Source: Sporolactobacillus sp. STSJ-5
Lineage (GTDB): Bacteria; Bacillota; Bacilli; Bacillales; Sporolactobacillaceae
Direction of reading: 5' to 3'
DNA length: 64,000 nt
Assembly: GCF_024385605.1 (NCBI RefSeq)
Contig: NZ_JANFOJ010000014.1
Span: 19,850 to 83,849, forward strand
Notes under the pieces: generated by a model
Told to the model about the DNA's origin: nothing
The model's input: the letters and a program-made list of their open reading frames with translations, nothing else
The model's database searches: none
Translations under genes and position numbers: made by a program
Shown here: positions 18,018 through 26,230 of the stretch, in pieces
Layout of the letters: each line of letters begins with the position of its first letter
Numbering within the stretch: the stretch's first letter is position 1

Positions 18018-18527
18018 TTACGCGAGAACCTTCAAGCTTTCGCGATTAAATGCGGGAATGTCATCAGGAGTCCTGCTCGTCACAAGATTGTGGCAAACGA
18101 CGACTTCCTCATCTTTGTACTTTGCACCGGCATTCTTCAAATCAACCGCGATTGATTTGTACCCGGTAATGTTGCGGTCTTTAATGGCTTCTGCTGTAAT
18201 CAGCAGCTGCGGACCGTGACAGATTGCGAAAACACCTTTATCTTCATTCATAAATGCCTTTGTGAATGCGACAAAACGATCATCATCGCGCAGATTATCC
18301 GGTGAATAGCCCCCTGCAATTAATAAAGCATCAAAGTCGCTTGGCTTTACTTCATCGATCGAAGCATCAGCTGTCACTTTCGCACCGTGCTTGCCGGTAA
18401 TTACCTCGCCTTTAGATTTCCCAATAACAGTGACTGTGTGACCTGCTTCCTCATACGCTTTTGCCGGTCCCGTGAATTCAACATCCTCAAAATCATTTGC
18501 AAGTACTGCAGCAATTTTCTTTGCCAT
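18018..18527 (-). CDS. DJ-1/PfpI-family protein (YfkM/YraA-like)
   Basis: Cytoplasmic stress protein of 169 residues. The nucleophile elbow AICHGPQLL (Cys about residue 105) and the Glu of DFEDVEF near residue 14 make up the PfpI/YhbO-type active site. Bacillus relatives YfkM and YraA are general stress proteins implicated in repair of carbonyl-damaged proteins. ATG 18527 has AGGAGG six bases upstream. It is monocistronic and convergent with the arginase-fold gene. Confidence 0.9.
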   Translation of the reverse strand: MAKKIAAVLANDFEDVEFTGPAKAYEEAGHTVTVIGKSKGEVITGKHGAKVTADASIDEVKPSDFDALLIAGGYSPDNLRDDDRFVAFTKAFMNEDKGVFAICHGPQLLITAEAIKDRNITGYKSIAVDLKNAGAKYKDEEVVVCHNLVTSRTPDDIPAFNRESLKVLA

Positions 18528-18656
18528 GTAAATCCTCCTCACTATCATTTGGAATGAACCTGTCCAAAATATGGAGCGAACAAACAGGCAATTCCAAGTT
18601 CACAGCTTTTATTATAGGTAATTTTAGGCAGTGTATTCAAGAAATCTGCTTAGTCA

Positions 18657-19505
18657 TTAATACTTCCGATAGGCATAAGGCGATTTCGGCTTTTCAACCT
18701 GCTTCCATTTGGTCACCTTAATTACAGGAATGGTCTGTTTAAACGGTTGGTAATAGGTTTCGGTCAACGTCCCCTCAGCACGCATCCATGTGTCGTCCTT
18801 GTAATCAACATTATGCGGGAATTGAACCATCAAGCCGAACACCCCTGCATCAGCAATGCAATGAATGATGCCGAAGCGAAATAGAAACAATTGATTTTTC
18901 TCCAAGGAATCACCATGGTAGACGAATCCCATAATGGAAATTTTCTTATTCGAGAAATCACCAGGATAATTGTAAACCGCTTCAAGCGCACGAAGAAAAT
19001 TATCGTCATTGAGATACAAATAGTTCGGTTTGCTGTATTTCACCATATCTGACTTCAGCATTTTTTTGTAGGTGCTGCTCTCATAATATTGGCTCGTGTC
19101 CGGTTTCAGAATTTGGTGATTTGCATACTGATCTTTGTCATTGTCAATTTCTGCGAAATGAAATCCCTTTGCGCGGACAATCGTTGAATCCAATGTTGCG
19201 ATGGGTAAAAACAACCCTGTAATGAGTGGAAAGACAACGAGGGCATAGGTTAACCCTTTCTTCCACCATGTATTATTCTCATGACTGTGATCGTGGCCAA
19301 ATAGCTTTTCTTCCACTTTGGCATGCACCTTGCCGCCTTCGACATTCCATTTGACTATTTGATAGACAGCCATAAAGCCGATAATAAAAATCATTGAAAA
19401 AGACAGATAGCCATAGCGCATATTAATGTATTTGCTGATGTCTCCGGTAAGATGCAGATGCAAAAACAGGTAGGCAAATCCAAACAGAATGATAAAACGA
19501 ATCAT
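18657..19505 (-). CDS. ycgQ: TIGR03943/DUF1980-family protein (YcgQ-like)
   Basis: Protein of 282 residues with two N-terminal membrane helices, a His-rich loop (FGHDHSHENN) that may bind metal, a third helix near residue 95 and a large external C-terminal domain. It resembles Bacillus YcgQ, encoded together with permease YcgR. AAGGAGGGG lies six bases upstream of ATG 19505, and the gene starts 13 bases after ycgR ends, so the two are co-transcribed and probably form a two-part efflux system. The function is inferred from the pair. Confidence 0.8.
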   Translation of the reverse strand: MIRFIILFGFAYLFLHLHLTGDISKYINMRYGYLSFSMIFIIGFMAVYQIVKWNVEGGKVHAKVEEKLFGHDHSHENNTWWKKGLTYALVVFPLITGLFLPIATLDSTIVRAKGFHFAEIDNDKDQYANHQILKPDTSQYYESSTYKKMLKSDMVKYSKPNYLYLNDDNFLRALEAVYNYPGDFSNKKISIMGFVYHGDSLEKNQLFLFRFGIIHCIADAGVFGLMVQFPHNVDYKDDTWMRAEGTLTETYYQPFKQTIPVIKVTKWKQVEKPKSPYAYRKY

Positions 19506-19518
19506 GACCGGCCCCTCC

Positions 19519-20487
19519 TTAAATGAGCAACGCGCCTGCAAACACGCAGACAAAAATCAGCGTGATTAGCACAGCGACGAATTTCTTTTTAAATGTCGAG
19601 AGCATCATAATCAAGTTCTTAATATCAACCATTGCACCGAACACAAGAAATGCAGTCAATGGTCCCGGAGGAAAGGTGCTTCGGAATGATGAGGCAACAA
19701 AGGCATCAGCCTCAGAACAAAGCGACATAATAAAGGCAAGTATCATCATGACGAGAATAGCTGTAAAGGGTGTATTGGCAAATGAGAGCAAAATACTTTG
19801 TTTGATATAGGTCTGCATCGCTGCGGCTATAAATGCACCAAATACTAGATATTTACCAACGGAAAAAAATTCGTCAATAGCATGATCCATTGTACCTTTG
19901 AATTTTTCTATAAACGAAATTCGTTCTGAAGCTGCGGCTTCATCATGGTGAAGATGGTACTTTTCTATTTTTTTATCCACATAGTCTCTCAATTGATTTT
20001 CGGGAAATAAATAGGAAACTAGAATTCCGACGGCGATGGATACCGCAATCGCCAGACCAGCTCGGTAGAATACCATCTGCCAGCTGCTTCCGAAAGCGAT
20101 ATACGTCGCAAACAGCACCACTGGATTAATAATCGGACCGGCAAGCATGAATGCGATTGCTGCATGCAGCGGAACCTTCTTCTTCACTAGTCGCTCGGTG
20201 ATTGGGACAATCCCACACTCACAAGCAGGAAAAAGAGAACCCATGCATGTTCCGAAAACGACCGATCCTATTCTGTTCTTCGGTACAATGCGCGCAAGCA
20301 AAGAATCGGTAACAAACATCTGAATGATTGCAGAAATAAACACCCCGATAATGATGAAGGGGACTGCTTCAATAATAATACTGATAAAGATTGTGTTTAA
20401 TTGGAGAAATGAATGACTGAACACTAAGATCACTCCGTTCAAGGGAACTGATTGAAGAATGTCACCAATACCTTCCTTTATACGCAT
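19519..20487 (-). CDS. ycgR: DUF318/ArsP-like permease (YcgR-like)
   Basis: Polytopic permease of 322 residues with about eight spans. The key motif FPACECGIVPITERL (two cysteines in a membrane segment) and GPIINPVVLFATY identify the YraQ/ArsP (DUF318) family, which exports trivalent arsenicals, copper or other soft metals. A His-rich loop KYHLHHDEAA lies between the two halves. ATG 20487 is chosen (GGGAG nine bases upstream). It is divergent from the MerR-type regulator, whose operator lies in the intervening 160 bases, so it may share that control. Confidence 0.82.
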   Translation of the reverse strand: MRIKEGIGDILQSVPLNGVILVFSHSFLQLNTIFISIIIEAVPFIIIGVFISAIIQMFVTDSLLARIVPKNRIGSVVFGTCMGSLFPACECGIVPITERLVKKKVPLHAAIAFMLAGPIINPVVLFATYIAFGSSWQMVFYRAGLAIAVSIAVGILVSYLFPENQLRDYVDKKIEKYHLHHDEAAASERISFIEKFKGTMDHAIDEFFSVGKYLVFGAFIAAAMQTYIKQSILLSFANTPFTAILVMMILAFIMSLCSEADAFVASSFRSTFPPGPLTAFLVFGAMVDIKNLIMMLSTFKKKFVAVLITLIFVCVFAGALLI

Positions 20488-20597
20488 CAATAAAAACACT
20501 CCCAAGTCTACCACTGCATGCTGATGATGACAAAACTATGTTTTATTTTGTAAGATTTAATTCAAAATGAATATCAGATTAATTTCTAACAAAAGTC

Positions 20598-20628
20598 TTG
20601 AGGTTGACGCTGCGTCAAGGTGTAAAGT
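20598..20628 (+). promoter_or_regulatory. MerR-type promoter with operator in a 19-base spacer
   Basis: -35 TTGAGG (20598-20603) and -10 TAAAGT (20623-20628) are separated by 19 bases, the long spacing typical of MerR-activated promoters. A perfect inverted repeat TTGACGC-T-GCGTCAA (20604-20618) fills the spacer. It drives the merR-like gene that begins at 20650. Confidence 0.85.
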
Positions 20629-20649
20629 AAAGGTGTCAGGAGGGGTTCC

Positions 20650-21420
20650 ATGAACTATACAATCAAACAGCTCAGTGATTTAGCCGGCGTAAGCGGACGC
20701 ACACTGCGATTCTATGACAAGATCAATTTGCTGAAACCGGAGTCCATTAACACTTCCGGATATCGGATTTACGGACCAAAACAAGTGGATCGTCTGCAGC
20801 AGATTCTCTTTTTTCGTGAATTAAAATTTAGCCTCAAAGAAATATCTGACATTTTATCTGCGGACGATTTTAATCGAGTGGACGCCCTGACTGAACAGCG
20901 TAAGAAATTAATTGCGGAGAAAAAGCGCCTTGATCAACTGATCGCGACGATTGAAAAAACGCTCGCTTCGCAAAAAGGAGAGACCGTTATGAGTGATCAA
21001 GAAAAATTTGTAGGCTTTAAAAAGAAGATGCTCGATCAGAATGAACAGAAATACGGTAAAGAGATTCGTGAAAAATACGGAGAAGAAACAGTGAAGAAGT
21101 CCAATCAACAATTCGCCAATATAAGCAAGGAAGATTATGAAAAAACGGTAATGATCCAAAATGAGATGTTTGAAAATCTAAGAGAAGCACTCAGTTTGAA
21201 TGATCCGGAGAGCAGTTGTGCTCAGAAAGCAGCGGATCTTCACCGGCAATGGCTCAGCTTCTTTTGGCCAAAGGGAACCTATTCAAAAAAAGCCCATGCA
21301 GGACTTGCCCAAATGTACGTCGATGATCCGCGTTTTACAAAGTATTACGAAAACAATGTCGCAAAAGGAGCTGCGGAAATGCTCCGTGATGCCATACAGA
21401 TCTACACTGCGAAACCGTAA
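20650..21420 (+). CDS. MerR-family regulator with TipAS domain (Mta/TipAL-like)
   Basis: Activator of 256 residues. The N-terminal MerR winged helix (YTIKQLSDLAGVSGRTLRFYD, residues 3-23) is followed by a dimerisation coiled coil (about 75-112). The C-terminal TipAS drug-sensing domain (about 120-250) includes the typical WLSFFWPKGTYSKKAHAGLAQMYVDDPRFTKYYE region. Relatives (TipAL, Mta) are activated by thiopeptides or other drugs and turn on efflux genes. Its own promoter holds a perfect operator with 19-base spacing, so autoactivation is expected; divergent ycgR-ycgQ is a possible second target. AGGAGGGG lies four bases before the ATG. Confidence 0.9.
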   Translation: MNYTIKQLSDLAGVSGRTLRFYDKINLLKPESINTSGYRIYGPKQVDRLQQILFFRELKFSLKEISDILSADDFNRVDALTEQRKKLIAEKKRLDQLIATIEKTLASQKGETVMSDQEKFVGFKKKMLDQNEQKYGKEIREKYGEETVKKSNQQFANISKEDYEKTVMIQNEMFENLREALSLNDPESSCAQKAADLHRQWLSFFWPKGTYSKKAHAGLAQMYVDDPRFTKYYENNVAKGAAEMLRDAIQIYTAKP

Positions 21421-21430
21421 CCGAAACGAA

Positions 21431-21459
21431 AAGAGCCCTGACAATGTCAGAGCTTTTTT
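21431..21459 (+). terminator. Terminator of the merR-like gene
   Basis: The stem around GAGCCCTGACA / TGTCAGAGC is followed by six T residues, eleven bases beyond the stop codon. Confidence 0.75.
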
Positions 21460-21472
21460 CTATTCATGAACT

Positions 21473-22315
21473 TTAATCAGAGAAATCTTGTGTAAAGAAA
21501 GCCCAACCGTCTGAGCTGCCGTTCTTTTGTCCATAGACAACTCCGACACCAATATATTTATATTGAGGCTTTAGGATATTTGCACGATGATCCGGAGAAT
21601 TCATCCAATCATTCATCGTCGCTTGAGCACTCCAAATCTGATCCCATCCGAAATAGTTTACATCACCTTTAGCATAGGCCACGTTCTGTCCTGCTATTGT
21701 ATTCCGTGAGAAATTCATCATGCCGTGGCTCATTGCACTTTTGCTAAACTGCTGCTGACTCCATTGACGGGCAAAGCTTTGAAGTTCCGGCTTTACTTGA
21801 AGTGCCTGCAGTCCATTTTGTGCGCGAACATTATTTACAAGCGAGACAATCTGTTGTTCCACTGATGCATTATATTGACCGGGAGCAGTTGTCTGAGCCT
21901 TTGGCGCAGCAGCTTTAACTGGTGCTTTTGCTGCTGTCTTTACCGGCGCTTTTTTTACAGCAGCCTTATGTACCGTTGCTGTCTTCTTAACTGCTTTCTT
22001 TACTGCTTTTTTAACCGTCTTTTTCTTCTTAACTGACTTCTTTGCTTTCTTTACGGTCTTCTTTATCGATTTTTTCTTTACGCTCTTTTTAATACTTTTC
22101 TTAACTGCAGGCTTTTTCGCCTTTTTCTTTGCATGCTTCTTGACCGTTTTTGCTTCAACACCGCTTGTAATCGACTCGTTCTGTTGAACAACTGGTTGGG
22201 ATTGTTTCGTTGAGCCGGCAGTTGACTTCGACTGATCCGCGTTTGATATGGAGGCGGTTGTCAGGGATAGAATAATAATCAATAAACCTACTAAAGTATG
22301 CTTAAAAAAACGCAT
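21473..22315 (-). CDS. Secreted CAP/SCP-domain protein with Lys/Ala-rich linker (YkwD-like)
   Basis: Precursor of 280 residues. A signal peptide spans residues 1-27 (hydrophobic LVGLLIIILSLTTASISNA). Residues 56-140 form an extremely basic low-complexity region made of repeats such as VKKAVKKAVKK and APVKAA, like histone H1 tails. A CAP (SCP/PR-1) domain occupies about 152-280, with SHGMMNFSR and WMNSPDHRANILKPQYKYIGVG carrying its conserved His, Asn and Ser residues. The basic linker could hold the protein to wall teichoic acids. A c-di-GMP-I riboswitch lies in its leader. ATG 22315 has GAGAGGAGA upstream. Confidence 0.87.
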   Translation of the reverse strand: MRFFKHTLVGLLIIILSLTTASISNADQSKSTAGSTKQSQPVVQQNESITSGVEAKTVKKHAKKKAKKPAVKKSIKKSVKKKSIKKTVKKAKKSVKKKKTVKKAVKKAVKKTATVHKAAVKKAPVKTAAKAPVKAAAPKAQTTAPGQYNASVEQQIVSLVNNVRAQNGLQALQVKPELQSFARQWSQQQFSKSAMSHGMMNFSRNTIAGQNVAYAKGDVNYFGWDQIWSAQATMNDWMNSPDHRANILKPQYKYIGVGVVYGQKNGSSDGWAFFTQDFSD

Positions 22316-22354
22316 AATAAAAAAATCTCCTCTCATTTACGTTTGATAATCAAA

Positions 22355-22445
22355 TACGGCGGCCCAGCCATCCTAGCGAATATTCGCCTTAGATCTGTGA
22401 CTTTGCGTCACTACTTTTCAGTAGCTTTGCCCTTTAGAAAAAAGA
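22355..22445 (-). ncRNA. Cyclic-di-GMP-I (GEMM-I) riboswitch
   Basis: Read leftward, the leader of the CAP gene shows the GEMM-I core in order: GGGCAAAGCTACTGAAAAGT, then AGTGACGCAAAGTCAC, then GATCTAAGG, then a second stem, then AGGATGGCTGGGCCGCCG. The GAAA-type loop, the invariant GACGCAAAG and the closing GGG-CCGCCG are the family hallmarks. The stretch TTTGAT-T-ATCAAA between aptamer and ribosome binding site could form the switching hairpin; there is no T run, so translational control is likelier than termination. Confidence 0.88.
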
Positions 22446-22473
22446 TTTCTTTCTAAAGTATTAGGTTAATTTA

Positions 22474-22502
22474 ACTATACAGCAATCTATTTTTTATTAC
22501 AA
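22474..22502 (-). promoter_or_regulatory. Promoter of the riboswitch-CAP transcript
   Basis: On the minus strand, -35 TTGTAA (22502-22497), a 17-base spacer and -10 TATAGT (22479-22474). Transcription would start near 22467, giving a leader of about 150 bases that contains the whole aptamer. A 9-bp inverted repeat (CTTTAGAAA..TTTCTAAAG, 22431-22457) opens the leader. Confidence 0.65.
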
Positions 22503-22735
22503 TATTAGATTTGCTTCTTTAATAGAATACTTGACAAAAGTTCATGTTTTTTTTGATGGACGCTGAGATGAACGCAAACATTCACACTCTGACCAATAAA
22601 ATCGTCAATCTATCACCAATCTTAAAAAGCTACTAAACTGAAGATATTTAAAAAGTGCTTGCAAGCAGATCATTATTATCAAAATATTCGGGGTGTTATA
22701 CTAATTGGTAAATCCTATCGAAGGAGGAATTCATC

Positions 22736-23371
22736 ATGCAGAAATGGGTTCAAATAGCCGGTATTGCTCCGCTCCTGATTCTTTCCGCCTGCGGAAGCAA
22801 TTCAGCCTCAAACACTCATTCAGCAGACAAAGCGAAGACATCAGTTTCTGAGCAGCACGAACCACAAGGACAAAACAACTTCGTCAAAGTGAAAACTTAC
22901 ACATTTAAAGATGACGGAACCATTCCCAACAATCCGTATTTTCAGGTCTTGGTTTATCCCGGTGCATTTAAAGGAAGGACCGGGCAGATTGTGAACACTT
23001 TCAAGAAAAACAATTGGGGCAATAACTGGGTCGACGGTGTCTTTCCTTTTCATCACTTTCACAGCACATCTCATGAAGTACTCGGTGTTATTTCAGGACA
23101 TGCAACACTGATGATTGGCGGAGAGAAGGGCAAAAAACTCAAAGTGTCGGCTGGTGATGTACTTGTTCTTCCCGCAGGAACTGGGCATAAACGGCTCTCT
23201 GCAAGCAGCGATTTTTCCATTGCCGGCGGATACCCGAACGGACAGGATTATGATACACAAACTAAAGAAACTCCGACATTCAAGAAAAATATTAGCAAGG
23301 TTGGAAAACCAAAACAGGATCCTGTTTATGGGAATCGTGGACCGCTTCTGACAATCTGGAAGAAAAAATAA
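22736..23371 (+). CDS. Lipoprotein cupin (YjlB-like)
   Basis: Protein of 211 residues. A lipoprotein signal peptide ends in the lipobox LSAC (Cys20), followed by a Ser/Asn/Ala-rich tether to about residue 55. A cupin domain follows, with FPFHHFHSTSHEVLGVISGHATL (metal-binding His cluster) and GDVLVLPAGTGHKRL. The cupin closely resembles Bacillus YjlB, which I remember as a cytoplasmic protein without a signal peptide, so this exported version is unusual. The ligand is unknown. AAGGAGG lies eight bases before the ATG and an extended -10 (TGTTATACT, about 22695) precedes it. Confidence 0.82.
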   Translation: MQKWVQIAGIAPLLILSACGSNSASNTHSADKAKTSVSEQHEPQGQNNFVKVKTYTFKDDGTIPNNPYFQVLVYPGAFKGRTGQIVNTFKKNNWGNNWVDGVFPFHHFHSTSHEVLGVISGHATLMIGGEKGKKLKVSAGDVLVLPAGTGHKRLSASSDFSIAGGYPNGQDYDTQTKETPTFKKNISKVGKPKQDPVYGNRGPLLTIWKKK

Positions 23372-23376
23372 GTATT

Positions 23377-23754
23377 TCAGAAGAAATGAAGCCGATTGAA
23401 AATGCGCGTACGATAGCTCTGAAAAGCTGATGAATGGGCGATCGAACGTTTTTCCATCAATTGGTTGAATTTTAATTGTTTATAGCGCAGCTGCTTATTC
23501 AGGCGGTCGCGCTCCTTATCATCTTCACAGCACTGGAGCAAGTCATTCAGTGTGACCATATCTTTTTTAATTTGCAATTCTTCAGGAAGCATGCCGGCAT
23601 TTTTCAACACTTTGTAACCGGCACGCAGATCTTTCGGCACCGCCGACAGATCTTCAAGCACAAGCGGCTTTCCTTTACCCGGAAGATGGTCGAACGCACC
23701 TGCTTTTAAGCCTTCCTGAATTTTCTCTTCAGCCATGATTTCGATAATGCCCAT
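23377..23754 (-). CDS. DUF1992 (DnaJ-C28-like) protein
   Basis: Protein of 125 residues with the DUF1992 pattern: a short helix IMAEEKIQEGLKAGAFDHLPGKGKPL followed by long charged helices. The conserved GAFDHLPGKGKPL motif is diagnostic; the family is named after eukaryotic DNAJC28 and has no established bacterial role. ATG 23754 has GGGAGTG six bases upstream. It follows the yhfW-like gene after 17 bases and is probably co-transcribed with it. Confidence 0.85.
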   Translation of the reverse strand: MGIIEIMAEEKIQEGLKAGAFDHLPGKGKPLVLEDLSAVPKDLRAGYKVLKNAGMLPEELQIKKDMVTLNDLLQCCEDDKERDRLNKQLRYKQLKFNQLMEKRSIAHSSAFQSYRTRIFNRLHFF

Positions 23755-23771
23755 CGTTAACACTCCCATTT

Positions 23772-25334
23772 TTAGGTATTCTGTGTTTTGCTTTGATGAT
23801 CAGACTCCGAAAAAAGCAATGCTAATGATTCTTTCGCCGGACCGTCGAGCACTTCTCCATTGGCTTTGAAGCGCGAGCCGTGGCAAGGGCAATCCCATGT
23901 CCGCTCGTCTTGATTCCAGTTTACTTCGCAGCCCATGTGGGGGCAAGTCGCATCAACTACAGTTAAGTCCCCGTGCTTGTCGCGGTACGCGCCGACCTTT
24001 CGTCCATGAAGCGATGCGATCATGCCACAATCCCGTTGCAAGTGATCGTCAAGAGGCGCAGGTTTGCTGACCTTTCCCTTAATCAACTGTCCGGCGGTTT
24101 TCATATTTTCAACGAGGAAGCTTGCGAGCATTGGAGCCGCTTCAAACCGAGCGGGGCTGAACAGCTCCGCATAGGAATTAACACGTTCCAAAACCAAGTC
24201 GGTCATGAGTTGGGCAGCTAACGTACCTGTGGTCATTCCCCACTTATGAAAACCTGCGGCAACCAAAATACGCGGATTATTATTTGCAAGTCTTCCTATA
24301 TAAGGGACTTGATCCAATGTCGTGAAATCTTGGGCAGACCAATGTGCTGCCGCCGTCTCCAATCCAAAATGCACGGAGGCAAACTCTGCTAGTCGCTGGT
24401 AATGGACAGCCATTGATTCGCCGCGCCCTGTTTTATGATTTTCACCGCCGATTAAAAGATAGTTCTTGTGGTTAAGACGCAAGCCGCGAATGGAACGCTT
24501 CGGCGCGCCAGCACTAATATACATTCCATCAGGAGGATCACCGGCTGTCTCGCAAGCAATCAAGTAGGAGCGTTCCGGGAACATACGAGAAAAATAAAAA
24601 CGGTTGTCGTAGAAAGGAAAATGAGAGCAGGTCAGCACATGCTGACAGCGTATTCCGAACCCTTGCTTGGTCATTACAAGCGGCTCAGATTTCGGGTCTT
24701 GTATATCCGTTGCCAATGTTTCTTCAAAAATGGGTACATTTAATTTCACAAGATCTGCAAGCAGTTCATGCAGATACATCAGCGGATGAAACTGCGCCTG
24801 TCCAGGCATGATGATCGCGTTTTTGATTTCTAAGGGGAGATCAATTGAATGCGCCATTGATCCCAAAATTCCAAGCCGATCGTAAGCCTCCTTTTCTTTC
24901 TCAATTTGTTTTTCTTCCTGTTCTGTCGTCGCGTAAACAACTGCCGGCTGGATTTCATAATCGCATTGAATACCGCGGTCGCTCACATGCTTTCCCATCC
25001 AATGAAGTGCCTCTTTATTTGCTTGGTAATAGAGCCCCGCTTTTTCTTCGCCAATGGTACGAATGAGATGATCATAAATTAATCCATGCTGCGCTGTGAT
25101 CTTCGCGGTCGTATTGCCGCTTGTACCTCCGGCAATACGATCAGCATCAATTAACATAACCGGAACACCGCTTTTTGCGAGCATGTACGCTGCTGTAATT
25201 CCGGTAATACCGGCACCGACAACCAGTGTGTCGGTTGTTTTATTTTCTTTCAATGAGCTGAATACCGGCAGATGTACCGTATCCCGCCACAAGGATGAGG
25301 TGTCGTCTGAAAAATTCTTGTTCTGCTGCTCCAT
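23772..25334 (-). CDS. yhfW: FAD-dependent oxidoreductase with Rieske domain (YhfW-like)
   Basis: Two-domain redox protein of 520 residues. The N-terminal DAO-type FAD domain begins with the dinucleotide motif VVGAGITGITAAYMLAKSG (about residues 39-57). The C-terminal Rieske [2Fe-2S] domain has ligands in ATCPHMGCEV and CPCHGSRF (about 465-495). The arrangement matches Bacillus YhfW; substrate and partners are unknown. ATG 25334 is preferred (AAAGGTGG nine bases upstream). The DUF1992 gene follows in the same direction. Confidence 0.88.
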   Translation of the reverse strand: MEQQNKNFSDDTSSLWRDTVHLPVFSSLKENKTTDTLVVGAGITGITAAYMLAKSGVPVMLIDADRIAGGTSGNTTAKITAQHGLIYDHLIRTIGEEKAGLYYQANKEALHWMGKHVSDRGIQCDYEIQPAVVYATTEQEEKQIEKEKEAYDRLGILGSMAHSIDLPLEIKNAIIMPGQAQFHPLMYLHELLADLVKLNVPIFEETLATDIQDPKSEPLVMTKQGFGIRCQHVLTCSHFPFYDNRFYFSRMFPERSYLIACETAGDPPDGMYISAGAPKRSIRGLRLNHKNYLLIGGENHKTGRGESMAVHYQRLAEFASVHFGLETAAAHWSAQDFTTLDQVPYIGRLANNNPRILVAAGFHKWGMTTGTLAAQLMTDLVLERVNSYAELFSPARFEAAPMLASFLVENMKTAGQLIKGKVSKPAPLDDHLQRDCGMIASLHGRKVGAYRDKHGDLTVVDATCPHMGCEVNWNQDERTWDCPCHGSRFKANGEVLDGPAKESLALLFSESDHQSKTQNT

Positions 25335-25537
25335 GCGGATCATCCACCTTTCTTTTTCCGTTCAGAATCATCAAAGACATTCTCTCCTAAGTGCAAGAAA
25401 ATATGCGTATCAGTCACAAATACACATCATGTTTGATATCGCTCCATGAACATCATCGTACTTAATGACTAAATGTATCCGTTCCGTTCATAAGAAAAAC
25501 CGAGCAAAAAGCGCCCGGTCCTTCATTAAGTAACGAG

Positions 25538-25857
25538 TAAAATAAGTGGAGATTTTCCGGTTATATGCACCATGGCGTTAGTTTTGCCTGTAAATAAGGG
25601 TAATTTTTCCGCTTATTCAGAGAAAAAACCTCTATTTTTACGTTTTTCGATTCAATAAGGGTAATTTCTCCGTCTATTTAAGCGATTTTACCATTCATTT
25701 TCAATTTAAGCGGAATTTTTCCGTCTATTTCTCAGATTGGGCGCTTGCCTGATCGTCCACCTGAATCTTATGACGCTGATCATTGTACCAGCAAGGCAGA
25801 ACGATATACTTTCTTTACTTGTTAGAAAAACCGGGCAAAAAGCGCCCGGTCCTTACT
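25538..25857 (+). repeat. Dispersed intergenic repeat, copy B
   Basis: Full-length copy, alignable throughout with 1431-1745, including the closing hairpin ACCGGGC..GCCCGGT. It is preceded by a second version of that hairpin (ACCGAGC..GCGCCCGGT, about 25498-25520) and by CCTTCATTAAGTAACGAG, which also precedes copy C. Confidence 0.8.
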
Positions 25858-26011
25858 TTCACAGGATGTGATGGCTTTCGCGTTGCATACAGGACGTATG
25901 CGTAGTTAGCGAAAGTTCCTTTGCTCCAAATACGGTTTTTAATCATCAACCATGTGCTTGAACAGACATTTCTATTTCATAAAGTATTTTGGTCCTTCAT
26001 TAAGTAACGAG

Positions 26012-26183
26012 TAAAATAAGCGGAAATTTTCTGGTTATATGCATCATGACGCTTGTTTCGCGGGTAAATAAGGGTAATTTTTCCGTTTATTTATCAGATT
26101 GGGCAGTTACCTGATCGCCCAACCAAATCTTAAGGCGCTGATCATTGTACCAGCAAGACAGAACGATAAACTTCCTTATCTTA
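26012..26183 (+). repeat. Dispersed intergenic repeat, copy C (internally deleted)
   Basis: It has the same left end, including the preceding CCTTCATTAAGTAACGAG, and the same TGATCGCCCAACC..CAGCAAGACAGAACGAT right part. The middle is missing: the second AATTTTTCCG unit runs straight into the sequence that follows the fourth unit in copies A and B, as expected from recombination between internal units. Confidence 0.75.
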
Positions 26184-26184
26184 C

Positions 26185-26224
26185 AAAAGAAGCTTCGTCG
26201 GGTCTATCACCCGTCGAAGCTTTT
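26185..26224 (-). terminator. Terminator of the DUF4097 gene
   Basis: On the minus strand the stem AAGCTTCG-A-CGGG / CCCG-A-CGAAGCTT, with loop TGATAGA, is followed by CTTTTG. It starts directly beyond the stop at 26231. Confidence 0.75.
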
Positions 26225-26230
26225 GATTGC

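Larger units (their letters stand above)
25335..26230. other. 900-base non-coding region filled with repeats
   Basis: No gene is supported. It contains repeat copies B (25538-25857) and C (26012-26183), a separate hairpin at 25875-25915 (CTTTCGC..GCGAAAG with inner GCATAC/GTATGC), and the terminator of the DUF4097 gene. The promoter of yhfW should lie near 25340-25450. Confidence 0.7.

Noticed and set aside
25538..26183. CRISPR-like array
   Set aside because: The repeats are long, degenerate and unevenly spaced, there are no unique spacers of constant length and no cas genes are present.
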